A stretch of DNA of 64,000 nt from Phaseolus vulgaris (taxonomy: Eukaryota; Streptophyta; Magnoliopsida; Fabales; Fabaceae). Positions 24,703-36,972 of this stretch are shown piece after piece. Position 1 is the stretch's first letter; the number at the start of each line of letters is the position of its first letter. The translations under genes and the position numbers were made by a program. The DNA lies in the NCBI RefSeq assembly GCF_000499845.2, contig NC_023756.2, positions 45,895,947 through 45,959,946 on the forward strand, given 5' to 3'. The notes below the pieces were generated by a model. That model was not told the origin of the DNA. It was given only the letters and a program-made list of their open reading frames with translations, and did no database searches.

Positions 24703-26074
24703 GAGTTTCAATGCACATGGAAATGGTAAAACTTGAGGTAGCTACTTCTTAAACTTAAAGGAGTAGGATGTGGGAAAAGTGAAATAAAATCACAATTTAA
24801 ATAAGATAACAGGTCATAAAAGATTAACTTTATTTATTTGTTCTCATCTTTGCTTTCTTTTCAGTTTATAAACAGTAAGAAAGGAATCACCCTAGCAAGA
24901 GTCTTTGTAATTAAGGGAAATGACATATTTTATTATGCCATTTAGAACATTAAACCTATAACATTGTGTAGAGAACAATGTGTTTTTTGATTATAAATTA
25001 CATTGTATATAAAAAAATTTATGTGCGTGTAATTAATATTTTAGTTAATAAAATAGTTAATATGAGTATTGTGAAGCAGTGTGGAAAGTGATATATGCTT
25101 TTTTGACGTGGTTGTTAGAGGTTTATGGGAGACAATGATAGTCCCCACACGTTCTTTTTTTGACCACTAAAGCAATGCAATTATAGTGAAGGAAGACTTG
25201 TAAAATATTCATGGAAGACTTGTAAAATAAATAGTAAAGGAAGAAATTTCCTCACTTTTAATTACATTAATTTTATTTTATTTTTTGTCCTGTGATTTAG
25301 ATAATTTTATAAAGGAAAAAACAATCTAGATAGTGTTTCAAGGAAAAAATAATATATTTTAAAAAAAAATTATAAAAACATATTTAACCTAATTTTTAAA
25401 AAAGGTACAAATTTAGCCATAAATAAATCACAATATCAGTTTAAAATATGATAATATAATAAGTTTATAAAAAAAAATCTGATATCATACTCTTCTTACT
25501 TTTCTATTATCAAATTTTAATTTATAATTACTCCAATAATGTCTTTCTTGCATATTGTAAAACAACTTCTTTAATATACTAATTATCTTCTAATGCTATG
25601 TCGATGAAAGTGTGTTTTCTTTTTCTCTTTACCACTCTTGTATGATGTATAATTTTCTCTTATTTGAAACGACATATTTTAATTAAATATCAAAGCTTCT
25701 TAGCAAATCTTTTACTTTATGTTTGTAAATGTACATATTATTCGCAGACAATAGAAAGAAAAGTGAAAATGTAATATATAAAATATTTTGAATTATCTTT
25801 ATTTTATAAAGTAATTTATGTTAACATATTTTTATTCGGAAATATAAATTTTTATTTATTAAGATTTGATAAGATATTTTTTATTTTAATTTAAAATTTA
25901 TTTTAAATATATTGACTTATTCTCTCCCCACAAGCTGCAATTTTGCATCTCGTAAAGATAAAGATAGAAAACTGAGATATGTGTGCGTGTATGTATATAA
26001 TAAAGGTTTCAATACTAAAACTCAAAATCAGACAAGGTTGTCTCGCGTCTAAAAAGTGTTTCGCGTCTAAACCG
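24703..26074. other. Upstream region of copy B, no gene seen
   Basis: AT-rich 5' flank of copy B and anonymous sequence up to the TRIM-like element. I see no coding region. Confidence 0.6.
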
Positions 26075-26385
26075 TGTTCGAGATCACAATTTATTATACA
26101 TGATTGAGAGCAAATTTCACCTCATCGAGTACTTAAAGTCTATTATCTAATATGGTATCAGAGTCATTTTGAGTCTATTTTAACGAGTGTTTATTGAGCT
26201 TATCAGGCTACCCGCTATCGGACTGTTATCGGACCGCCCATAATATGTTATCTCACGCACGAGCTATCATTCTTGACGTGAGGGATGTGTTGGAGATCCC
26301 ACATCGTCCTAGAGATGAGGACAATTCATTATATATAAGTGTGTAAACTTCACCTCATCAGTCGATTTTATGGAGTTAAGTTAGG
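26075..26385 (+). mobile_element. TRIM-like miniature LTR retrotransposon
   Basis: A 5' LTR-like segment (26075-26152, TGTTCGAGATCAC...) is followed immediately by TGGTATCAGAG (26153-26163), the primer-binding site for initiator tRNA-Met. About 120 bp of internal sequence and a purine-rich GACGTGAGGGATG come next, then a 3' LTR-like segment starting TGTTGGAGATCCCACATCG (26288). The two ends share TTCACCTCATC. No coding sequence fits, so it is a terminal-repeat-in-miniature type of element. The right boundary is approximate. Confidence 0.6.
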
Positions 26386-27899
26386 CTTTTGAAATAAACT
26401 GAATCAAAAGAAATTGAAAAATGGAAAGCTAGATAAATGGATCATATTACATCATATCTTTTTTTTTATCAAAAAAAAAATATAATAAAGGAGGTACTTC
26501 AGGGTTACCTCAACCCGTATAAAAAAAAACCATAGAAGCCAATACTACATCCGACTCGTATATCATAACCATGAAGCCAACTCCAACACCTACACAACAA
26601 TCTCAGACCCAACTATGCCAATGGAACAAAGATAGCATCTACACATTCTCATTCTTCGGTGCCTATTCAAAACTAGGTGCAAACTAAGTGATTGTGGCCA
26701 CATAGCATTATATACACCAATAAGCATTCAGAAATAATGATTCAGAGACCACGTGCATTTTCCTAGATGTTCCAGCACAACATCAGCTTATATAGGCATA
26801 GAGATTGCCACATGTCGATCTGCAAACCGCTTCATGCCTTTATTTCCCCCCCTCCACCGAATTCTTTACCCACACTAACCGAATAAGCTTATCCAAGTTT
26901 CCACTCTTCATTGCTCTACTTACCTTGCGGGCTGACTCTCTAAAGCTGCATATAAAGTTGTTATCCAAGAAGTAACGCAGCTGCCTTAGTATATATTAGC
27001 ATCTACTCCCCCTGCTCCTTCATTCACCAGTTCTGACCCCAATCAAGATGCCCCTTAAACTTTCTAGCAGCTCCTCCACCTGTGCTAACTTCCTTGTAGT
27101 TACCCTGCTACGCACACCCATCCAACACCACCTCTTATTTATCCATATTAACAGCTCAATTCTAGCATAGGGTCTCCCTTCCACATGCTAGTTTGCTAAT
27201 AAGCAATGTCTAGACATTGTTCATCTTCCCTGGACCAGCAACGGCCTTAGACGTCTACACCTTACAGGTCCACCTACAGAATTCATTTGACCACGTTCCA
27301 CTCCTTACTTCATCTACATACCTAACACCAAACTCCCTATACCCTTACTAGCCTTCCTTCACCCATCCTAACCAACCAATTCCTATCATTCTGCTTCCAA
27401 TATGCCTTATGTAGCATGTTTCAGCAACATACCACAAATGATTTATGTACTTCTTCATTTCAGCGTACATGCGTCACCCGAATAAAAGGTTGACTTCCGA
27501 TATGATCATGCATGCCACTCTACTCTGCTCCATACACACAACCTCAAAAAGAACTTATGACAGATGCTACTTCCCCCAGCTCTACTCCCTCCACTAGACA
27601 TATCTCCCCTTTTTATGTGGCATGCATAGCCCACACTTTTCAGCATATGCTTACAAGTCTAAAGACTATAGCAGCCCAATATTACCGCATCACCACAGCA
27701 AAACTTAACCTGCATACCCCAAGTAGTCTACCTCCTGATAATTAGCAGCAGCTTTTAATACAGATGACAGGATTCAGATGCCAATCAGAGAAAGCATAAT
27801 TGAAGGACCAGCCCTATGCTTCAGCCACAACCATGATCTCAATTGAACCAATAAGAAAATTTCTTCTGCATCCGCAATCTTTTGTTTAAAAATGATTGA

Positions 27900-30569
27900 G
27901 TTCTTTGCTCCCATATACACCTTATAACTACCGCCTATATACCTTTCCAAACTTGATTCAAACTTGATTCTGCTTGGTAGTCATAAAGGATAAGTGAAAA
28001 ACTCTCAAAGTGGTGCTTCAAATCCTTATCTTGGACAAAGAGAATTCCTATTCACTTAAAGCACTGGGACCATACTCGTTGGGTAAGGGGACATTCTACA
28101 AACAGGTGTTGAGCTGCCTCTTCAGAAGCCTGACAAAACACACAAGTCAGAGAACTCACTTGCACCCCTCTTGCAGCAATCTGTCTCATAGTCCCTTCCA
28201 GGCAGTAAATAACACATTACGTAGGGCTTTACTTTGCCACACAGTTTGAAAACACCATCAACCATACTACTATCAGAATCAGCTAAGCATACATAAGCAG
28301 ATTTGATATGAGTTGGATTGATCATAAACACTTTTAAACTCTTGAAAACAACATTATAGGAGAAGGATAGCAACAATTTAAGGATCAAAGAGTGCTTAAA
28401 ACAAAGGAAACGAAATTCAAACCACAAAACAACAAGCTGAAAACAGAAATGGAATCAAGGAAGCTTAAGGAGTCATCAATGGAGTCATAGCCTTCCAAAA
28501 TGATGATCCAAACTCATTAAGAGTGTTATTTCCTTGTACACAACCATGGAACAAGATATAAAACGCAATTGAATACAGAAAACACAAGAACCGAACAGAA
28601 ATTGAAGAACAAGCTAAGAAATACAAAACCAAACGGTGAAAAGGATGAAGAACACTAAAACAAACCAAACTACCGATTGAAATTGCAAGAGATGAAAGAA
28701 TGAACACTTATTGGATGAAGCTTGCTGGATTTGAGAATTTGGAACTGCATCACGCCACTTGGAGTCTTGTTCCAAGATAAGTGAAAGGTTGCTGCCACTT
28801 GAAGCTCTCCATTGGCACACAAGATAAGGCAAAGGAAGAAGGAGACAACAAAACTCACAATTTCTCTCTAAACTTGAGTATAGTTTCTCTACATCTAATT
28901 TCCAATTCTGAATTTTACAAGAGCCCACACCTCTATTTATAGTGTGAGGGTGCTGAAAAATAGGTGGGAAAATTCAAATGAAACTCATTTGAAATTCCCA
29001 CCAAAAACGAAGTCACATGGGAGGTGTGACCTTTTTCTACTATGACACCTCCTAAAAACTACACCTACACCTACTCTCCTAAGTCACATGGACAATGTGA
29101 CTTTATTTTACATATTCACACTCCTTTATTTAATATCCACACCTCCTACAACTATACAAGAGTAATTCAAATGATTCTCTTTTATTTAATGCTTGGCCTT
29201 GCCCCTCATGGGATGGACTTGGGCTTTTTGGGCTTTGGCCTTCTCGGGCTTGGGCTTTGGGCTTGGGCCCCATCTTTTGCAAAGATTAATAAGAAGAACT
29301 TTAAATGCTTTGGCCCTTGTCCATTTCTTCTATTGATAACATCTTTTTGATTCTCATCAAGATTTAACTGAGAAACCCCCCAATACATCCTCTCCCCACA
29401 CCAGCAAGTCTGGTTCCTCCCTATCCACATGGCCTCTGGAAACATAACTCAGCAGCTCCAGTTCTAAGACAGATTCCCACTCGTACCTTACCCTCCTCCA
29501 CCTCAGCCTCCATTACCACACCGACTCTTCCCATCCACCAACCTCGCCTATTGTCATCCCCTGATCCAGCGACAAAGAAAAGAGCCTAGGATATATGTTA
29601 GCTAGGTTATTGGTGCCAACCCAAATATCTTCTCAGAATCTAACTCTATTTCCAGAGCCAACTTTCCATCGAATTGCTTTTTGGAACCAACCCCCTTCTT
29701 CTCCATCTCCACATACACAATAGAGATCTCGCCACCACCGTGAATGAAATTTCACAGCGTTTTGACTCCGATTAAAGTCCATCCCATATTTGGCAACCAG
29801 AGTGTCTTTCCACTTACCTTGTTACCATTCGCCACCTCCATTTTGCCAACAGAGCACTATTAAAGTTTCTGGGATCTTTTATCCCCAATCCACCTCCATC
29901 CATGGGTTTACATACATTCTCCCAACTAACCCATCATATTGATGTGTGATCTCTTTCCCAAGCCCACAAAAACTTCCTCTGGATACTAATGATACTATTA
30001 CACACCGCCACCGGAGCTCTGTAGAAAGAGAAGTAAAACAGAGGAAGGGCAGAAAACACAGATTTGATGAGACAAATTCTTCTCGCAAAAGATAAAAAGC
30101 GTCCCTTCCAAGTACTTAAACGAGCACTTATCTTATTCAGGATTGACTCCCAAAACTCCTTCTTCCTTGGGTTACCACCTACTTCTAAACCCAAATATAT
30201 GAACGGTATCCTCATTATAGTACAATTTAGAGTTTTTGCATAGCATTGAAGGGAGTTTCTCTCAACATTTATTCCTGCTAACTTAGACTTGTAAAAGTTG
30301 ATCTTCAGACCAGAGACAACCTCAAACCACCTGAGAATAGCTTTAATAGTAATAACATTCTGGAAAGTATCTTCACACATGATAAGAGTGTCATCCGCGA
30401 ACAGTAACAAACAGAATTCAGCCTCATTCCTCCCCACTTTAAGACCTTTAAGCATATTCTCCTTTAACCCTTGTCTAACTAGCCCAGCCAATCCTTCAGC
30501 AACAATGAGGAATAGGAACGAGGCTAAGGGATCACCCTGTCTCAACCCTCTAGATGGTACAAATTCCGT
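27900..30569 (-). pseudogene. LINE reverse transcriptase, C-terminal half and zf-RVT
   Basis: From 30569 leftwards the frame reads TEFVPSRGLRQGDPLASFLF, the LLFADDTLI catalytic box, YLGLEVGG and the thumb. A zf-RVT-like region follows (FSVKS before the solo LTR, then SKALRNVLF and a C..C...EEA.HLF...C pattern at about 28100-28230). The first half of the same enzyme resumes at 38047, beyond the inserted copia element. Frameshifts and stops occur left of 29934. The open frame upstream to 30701 is only a read-through into the copia LTR. Confidence 0.8.
28304..29359 (-). mobile_element. Solo LTR inserted in the LINE
   Basis: A 1056-bp segment starting TGATATGAG and ending CTCATCA on the plus strand, flanked by the 5-bp duplication AGATT (28299-28303 and 29360-29364). 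It splits the zf-RVT reading FSVKS/AYVCLADSD. On the minus strand a TATA-like ACTATAAATAG at about 28936-28946 suggests the promoter orientation. No internal domain or second LTR is present. The element family is not recognised. Confidence 0.8.
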
Positions 30570-30574
30570 CGTAG

Positions 30575-31623
30575 TGTTAGAATATATGGCCTTAAACGAG
30601 AGGGGGGTGAATTGTTTAAGAGGGATTTTCGCAAACTTTGAAGGCATAATGAAAATCAATGCTGAATTACAAAGAAAGAAATCAAAGAAACAAAGAACCA
30701 AAACTGTTTCAAGATGATATCAGAAAAACAATCGGTTGTTTCTTCGAAACAATCGGTTGTTTTTATCAGCAGTTTATAAAAACAACTTAAAAACAGAATT
30801 TAAAGAGTTAAGGGTAAGAGATAAGCACGCAAGCAATTTATACTGGTTCACTCTTACACCAAGAGCTACATCTAGTCCCCAAAAACCACTGGGTATTCCA
30901 CTATGCAATCAAAACCAGATTACAAACACCATACACCAAAGTAGTGACCTTGAACCCCTCAAGAAACACACTACCTTTGGCAAACCACACCAAGAATGTT
31001 GATCTTGAACCCCTCAAGAACACACAACACTCCTTGGCAACACAATTACAGAAATACAGTAATCAAGGAAGAAGGGAATAGAATACACTTGGGTATTACA
31101 AAGCTTAAAGATCAGAATTACAACCCAATCCTATTCCACACACTTAAGAATGATCCAAAGCTCTTTCAAATCTTGGAAAAACTGTTTTGATAAACTCTTT
31201 CTGTTACTTTAAGATTAGGAGCGTAAAACCACCTTTATATAGACCCACCAAGTGGTCAAAAACATTTAATAAAGGAGCCAAGTTAGTTAGGATCATTTAA
31301 AACATATTAAAACCGCTTAACAGAATTCTGTTAAGGTTTTCAGGAAAACAATCGGTTGTTTTGTCGAAACAATTGATTGTTTTGGTTTGACAGTAAAGTC
31401 AACCAAGTTTTTCAAAAACAGCTAAGGTAAAACAACCTGTTGAATTTTTGACAGCTTTTTAGAAAACACATCTTTTCAAAAGGTTAAAGATTCAAATGAA
31501 CTTGGATCATCTTAAGGAGTGAATTAACAAGTTTCAAACAACTAGACAACACACACACACCCAGCAGCAAGGTCTTGAAGCTTTCCTCTTGGATTTGGAG
31601 ACATCAAAGCATCTTGTTCAACA
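30575..31623 (-). repeat. 3' LTR of the copia element
   Basis: 1049 bp, bounded by TG and CA, and nearly identical to 36973-38041 apart from small indels and scattered substitutions. Pairs of the palindrome AAACAATCGGTTGTTT occur at 30726-30741, 30747-30762 and about 31346. It abuts the polypurine tract AAATAGGGGGAGATT (minus strand). Confidence 0.93.
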
Positions 31624-33515
31624 ATCTCCCCCTATTTGATGAAGACAAATCCCTCGTTTGTTTGTGTTGTTGTTTTTGAACTTGAAAGGTCATGCAAAAC
31701 AGAATTTGTGCATACAAAGCAAGTATACCAGCAGGATACCAAGGCACATAAAACTAGTTTTCTGCATAAGCCTTTAAGCAGAAAAACCAGTCAAATAACC
31801 ATAAAAACCAGTGCCAAAAATGAGACTTGTGTGCAGCAAAACAATGGTGAATAATAACATGGCAGCAGCAGAATTTAAACCATGATAAAACCAGATAACA
31901 CCAGAGTGTATCAGCAGCACCACAACACATAAAACCACACCATTCTCCCCCTATTTGTCTTCTCAAATAGAATGAAAGAAGGGATGCAGACAACAGAATT
32001 TCTAGCATTGAAAACCAGCATATAGCAGCAACATGATAAACTAGAAAACCTGTGTGTTGTAGCAACACCATGGCAGCAACAAATCTTTGATACCATATCA
32101 GAATTGCAGCAAAATCTATGGTGTATCAGAGCTATGACAGCAGCAAAATCAAAGTAGCATAGACCCCATAAATTTCAGCAAGGAGACCACAATTTCTCCC
32201 CCTATCTTATCTTCATCCAGCAATTCAAGTTGGTCAAATGATTGCTCAAGAGGTGGATTTGGTAGAAATATTCTTTCTTCTGTTAAGAGCAAACCTTCCA
32301 GATAATCCAAAGATACATTCACAAATATTCATCAACCCCTTGATCACCAATGTGGTTGCCATTCATAAAAAGCTTTGAATTTCAAGGATGACAAAGAAAA
32401 TATCTCTTTATGATCTAATTCAGAGGCACAAAGAATGCATATTTGACTCATAATGAGTTATGAAAGAAAATAAACAGTTGTAATCATGCATAAGAAATCA
32501 TAACAGCTTTATTCAAATGTTCCAGAGGTAAAACAATCAGTTGTTTCGTGAAAACAATCGGTTGTTTTTCTGAGACAGCAAGAAAATGTTATTTTTCAAA
32601 GCAAATCATCTTTCAAAGTGATGGGAAATGCATAATGAAATACATTCATAACTTTGCATTACCTTAAGCATGTTTAGAATCTCAAACAAGCAAAAGCCAG
32701 CAACAACCTTACAACTTCTAATCTTGCAACTGGAGCAAAGATTTCACCATAATCTATGCCTTGTTCTTGATTATAACCTTTAGCCACAAGCCTTGCCTTG
32801 TTCCTTGTGATTACTCCAGATTCATCCAGCTTGTTTCTGAAAACCATTTGCATCCAATGATGTTCTCCACTGAAAGATCCCTTGGAATTCTCCATTCCTT
32901 TGGTAGCTCTTCCTGTTGCAGAATTTCAACCGGTTGTTTCGCAAAATCAATCGGTTGTTTTTCTGGACAGGATTTCAGCTTCTCCAAGGTGATGTTCTGC
33001 TCATCTTCTTCTGGATAAACCTTTGAAGAACTTTGATCATTCTTCATCATAGCACCTGTACTTGAAAGGTCTTGTAACACATAATTGATGCATATACAAG
33101 CAAGTATAGCAACAAGATAACAAGACACACACAAACCAGTTTTCTGCATATACAATATTAGCAGAAAAACCAGAAAAATTGAAGTAATAAAGTGTTTTCA
33201 AGTGCAGAGAAGCAACAACATAATGCATCAGTTTTAAAGCTATCTATACAACCAAATCAAGCATAAACAGCTCCCCCTATTTGATCTACAAATAGACAAT
33301 GAGAAGGGTTGTACAAAGCAGAAACCAGAATGATAATATAGTAGACCAGCAGTACAAACAATGTTGACATTTCAAGAATAGAATATGTCATAGAGCTTTC
33401 AAGAAAACAAGTAGATATAATCTTTTATTATCAGAAGCAACAACATAATGCATCAGTTTTAAAGCTATCTATACAACCAAATCAAGCATAAACAGCTCCC
33501 CCTATTTGATCTACA
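31624..33515 (-). repeat. Multiple polypurine tract copies
   Basis: The plus-strand motif CTCCCCCTAT, the complement of a polypurine tract, occurs at about 31626, 31945, 32196, 33271 and 33496. Only the first adjoins the 3' LTR. Such multiplied tracts are a known mark of Sirevirus-type copia elements. Confidence 0.8.
32674..33155 (-). pseudogene. Copia pol remnant, start of reverse transcriptase
   Basis: Overlapping frames read [16 protein letters not shown], then, after a frameshift, [20 protein letters not shown] and [15 protein letters not shown]. This is the conserved beginning of a copia reverse transcriptase. The catalytic YVDD region is absent; downstream sequence goes straight to non-coding repeats. 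[14 protein letters not shown] segment encodes a degenerate copy of the element's palindromic motif. Confidence 0.75.
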
Positions 33516-34871
33516 AATAGACAATGAGAAGGGTTGTACAAAGCAGAAACCAGAATGATAATATAGTAGACCAACAGTACAAACAATGTTGACATTTGAT
33601 GAGCATATATTTATTCACACTCATTAGCCTAATTCATAGATTATTGGACTATAATAATAAATAAATCCATTGTTTTAATTAATATTCTTATAATTGGGTT
33701 TATTTGGGCCTTAACTATTATTATTGTTAATTTTGTGTTTTTAGAGTAAATTATCCGGAGGAAGCATCTACCTTTGTGAATGGACCAAATATGCAAAAGT
33801 CCAAGTTGCTTCTTGAACCAAAACAGAAAAAATATTATGAGGAGAAGAAGAAAGAGAAAATAAAAGCTACAAGATTCTAGAAACAGAATTGGAAGCAAAT
33901 CTTCTGCAAAATAAAAAGAATTATGGAAAGATAGAAACTTGGAAACGGTTAACAAAATATAAACTACAATATTCTCTCAAGATCCTTGGAGCAGAAAAGC
34001 CTATAAAAGGACACAAGCATCAAGGAGAAAAAGGGAGAGCTTCATAGGGTTTTCTTAGCTTATTTTCTTCTTAGTAATTCTTTTGTTTTGCCTCCGCATG
34101 GAAGGCTAAACCTTTTTGGTTGGTTCTTTTGTAATTCCCCATTGAGTTCTGAGGTTTTGTTCCAATAAAAGTTTCGATTTTTAATTCTCTATAGCAGTTG
34201 TTTTTATTGTCTAATCTCCTGGAAAACTGGTTTTTGTGAGAGGTTGTACTTGAACGCATGATTGAGAGTCTTCCTTATCTTAAACTTTGGTTTCTTAGTT
34301 AGTTCGCATTGTTCTAATTAATTTCTTGGGCGCATGATTCAAGGGAGAGGAGGTAAGCATTCCCATGGAGTATACGCATGGAACAAAGTGGGTATTGATT
34401 AAACTAGTAGACGCATGCTTTACTAGTGAGTTTCAGTTGAATCAGATCGGCGCATGTTCAATCTGGTTTAGCTCTGTTGGAGGATTGAGAAAAGATTAAT
34501 CTTTAGAGAACCTGTGAAGAATTCAATGGTGGAAGAACTTGGGATCAACCGCTTTTTATTTGCTATTTTAATTTCTTTTATATTTTTTGCACAACTATCT
34601 CAAACCCCCTTTTTCATCTTTATTGTTATTGCTAACTTTTATTGCTTGCAGATAGATTTTAAACCCTGATCAATTGATTTTACTATTGGATTCGTTGGGA
34701 GACGACTTGGGGACATTTGTCCACAATTATACTATTATCTCTCTAGTGTTAGACAAGTCTACGCTAGAATCATATTAATTTGACAGCAAAACGACAGCTA
34801 TCAACATTTCAAGAATAGAACATGTCATAGAGCTTTCAAGAAAACAAGTAGATATAATCTTTTATTATCAG
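33210..34871. repeat. 225-bp tandem duplication, second copy split by a solo LTR
   Basis: The unit beginning GAAGCAACAACATAATGC occurs at about 33210-33434 and again from 33435. The second copy is broken at 33596 by the solo LTR and continues at 34809-34871. The duplication therefore came before the LTR insertion. Confidence 0.85.
33597..34803 (+). mobile_element. Solo LTR inside the copia element
   Basis: A 1207-bp segment starting TGATGAGCATAT and ending GACAGCTATCA, with duplication ACATT (33592-33596 and 34804-34808). The terminal GGGAGACGACTTGGG text resembles LTR ends of Ty3/gypsy Tat-type elements, which I regard as a weak hint only. No internal region or partner LTR is present, so it probably arose by LTR-LTR recombination. 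Confidence 0.82.
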
Positions 34872-35274
34872 ATTTCGAGGCACACTCAATGTATATTTGT
34901 CCAAAAGCAAGATTTAAAAAAGAGAAATAGTTTAATCATGCATAAGCAAACTTGGCAGCAGTATACAAAGGTGCTAGAGGAAAAACAATCGGTTGTTTCG
35001 TGAAAACAATCGGTTGTTTTTCTGTGACAGCAATTTAAGCATTTCACATATTCAGAATTGACAGGTAAAGATGAATCAGAAGGATAGACTTCGTATTCAC
35101 ATTACATAGATGAAAGATAAAGAAATCAATCAATATTTTTCATACTACAGAATTAAAGAAAAATTCAAGAGAAGAAAATAAAAACAAGGAAAGTCTTATC
35201 CTTTTGACAATGTAGTTCTTTCAATGAGTCATTGTCCATAATCAAGTAACTTCTCTTGGCATTCAAGAAAACTA

Positions 35275-35447
35275 GGATTTGTACTCAACAGTAATTGGAA
35301 GTCCATAAAGAATCTTTTCCCTTTAGCAGTCATTCTTCAAGTCCAAAGAGGGTTTAGGGTTTAGGGTTTAGGGATTTGTACTCAACAGTAATTGGAAGTC
35401 CATAAAGAATCTTTTCCTTTTAGCAGTCATTCTTCAAGTCCAAAGAT
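35275..35447. repeat. 75-bp duplication joined by telomere-type repeats
   Basis: Two near-identical copies of a segment starting GATTTGTACTCAACAG (about 35275-35349 and 35373-35447) are separated by three units of the plant telomere repeat GGGTTTA (about 35349-35372). It lies in non-coding copia sequence downstream of gag. Confidence 0.9.
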
Positions 35448-35482
35448 GATTCTTGGCTGCCAAAGATCCCTACAAGAAAAGA

Positions 35483-36912
35483 TTAAGAAGCAAGATTTGG
35501 TCCCCTTATGAATTTGGGTCCTATGATGTTAGTAGGAGTCTTAAGAACCTTAGAAACCTTAGGAACCCATTTCAAAATACCTTTAGGAACAGAAAACCTT
35601 CTTACTCTGCAGAATCTAATAGTGTGGCCCCTTTTCATGCAGTAATGACAAATTTCAACTAGTTGTTTCGATAAAACAACAGGTTGTTTTTCAAAGAAAC
35701 TTGAAAAGGGTTTTGAAACAGATTTGTTCTTGCTGTTTGGATTAAACCCAACCCCAACCCAGCCTTGCCAAAAACACATTTTTGAGAAGCAAGAACAGTT
35801 TCAAGATTGGATTGGCCTTTGGAAAACTTGTCCATGGTTTTCAAAAGATATTGAACCTTCTTTTGAAGAGATTCACAATTTTCACAAAAACTTGAATCAA
35901 CACACTTATAAGAAGAGTTTTGGTAAATCATTTCCAAATTTTTAAAATCAGTTTTTGAATTGTTCAACTCTTCTTCCAAGATCTTGACTCTATTTTCCAA
36001 TGAGTTGTTCAAATCTTTCAACCGTTTATTCAAAAGGGCCAACCTATTAGCTTCTTCATGAGTCTCATTGAAGGCCTCAAGAAGTTGGCTATAGTTTTCA
36101 ACATTAATGGAAGAGCTTGAACTTACACTGCTTGTGTCACTTTCTTGTCTTGTCATTTGACATAAGATTGCTTCTTCTTCATCACTTGAAGAGGAGCTTG
36201 ATGAGTCATCATTATAAGCTCTTCTTGATTTTCCTTTCTTCTCATGCTTCTTGAAGTTTTTCCTCTTTTTATTGGGACATTCAGTTTTAATATGACCCTG
36301 TTCACCACATCCCAAGCATGTATATTTGTTAGTGTTAAACTCAGTAGGTTTCTTGTTATCATACCTGTTGAATGAGTCACTTTTGTTGTTTCTCTTCTTT
36401 AGGGACTTGCTGAATTTCTTAAACAACAACCTAAATGTTTCCTCTTCACTCTCATCACTTGAGTATTGATAGTTTTTGTTCCCAGCAGATTGACTTGATC
36501 CAAATTCTTCTTTTGTCATAAGACAAACCTCTTTTCTGGATTCTGAAGAGAAAGATTCAACAAAAGATTCTTCTTTGTCCATCAAGGCACTTCTTGGATT
36601 CTTGTGATACTGTTCAAGGGTATTCCACATTTCTTTGGCAGAACTACATTCTAAAACCTTGAGCGATTCATTAGAATCAAGTGCAGATACAATGATGTTC
36701 ATAGCTACACAATCAAGATGTTCTCTTCCAGAAAAAAAAACATTTTCAGATATAGCCATGAGATAGTTATTTGTAATAACATTCCAGATTTTTCTATCTA
36801 TAGATTCAACAAAGAATTTCATTCTTATGCACCACAATTCATATTTCATACCACAGAACAAAGGTGGTTTGCTTAAACAGGCACCTTCCCCAAAAGAAAA
36901 CTTTTCAGCCAT
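35483..36912 (-). pseudogene. Copia gag polyprotein with two zinc knuckles
   Basis: The main frame starts at 36912 and is open for 417 codons. A gag domain covers the N-terminal third, a Ser/Glu-rich middle follows, and the first CCHC zinc knuckle (CLGCGEQGHIKTEC) lies at about residues 199-212, with a coiled-coil-like stretch after it. A frameshift near 35700 moves the reading into the frame ending at 35483, which holds a second knuckle, CHYCMKRGHTIRFC. Gag proteins package element RNA into virus-like particles. Length and two knuckles fit Sirevirus-type gag. Confidence 0.8.
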
Positions 36913-36958
36913 TTAAAAAAGATTTAGGATCAAAACTTGAATATCTTTCAAGAACCAA

Positions 36959-36970
36959 GCTCTGATACCA
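36959..36970 (-). other. Primer-binding site, initiator tRNA-Met type
   Basis: TGGTATCAGAGC on the minus strand, two bases inside the 5' LTR boundary at 36973; it sets the element's orientation. Confidence 0.9.
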
Positions 36971-36972
36971 AT

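Noticed and set aside
29934..30701. A 255-codon open frame on the minus strand starting MVLCFFDFF
   Set aside because: The first ~45 codons are copia LTR and the rest is LINE reverse transcriptase; the frame simply reads across the insertion junction at 30570-30575.
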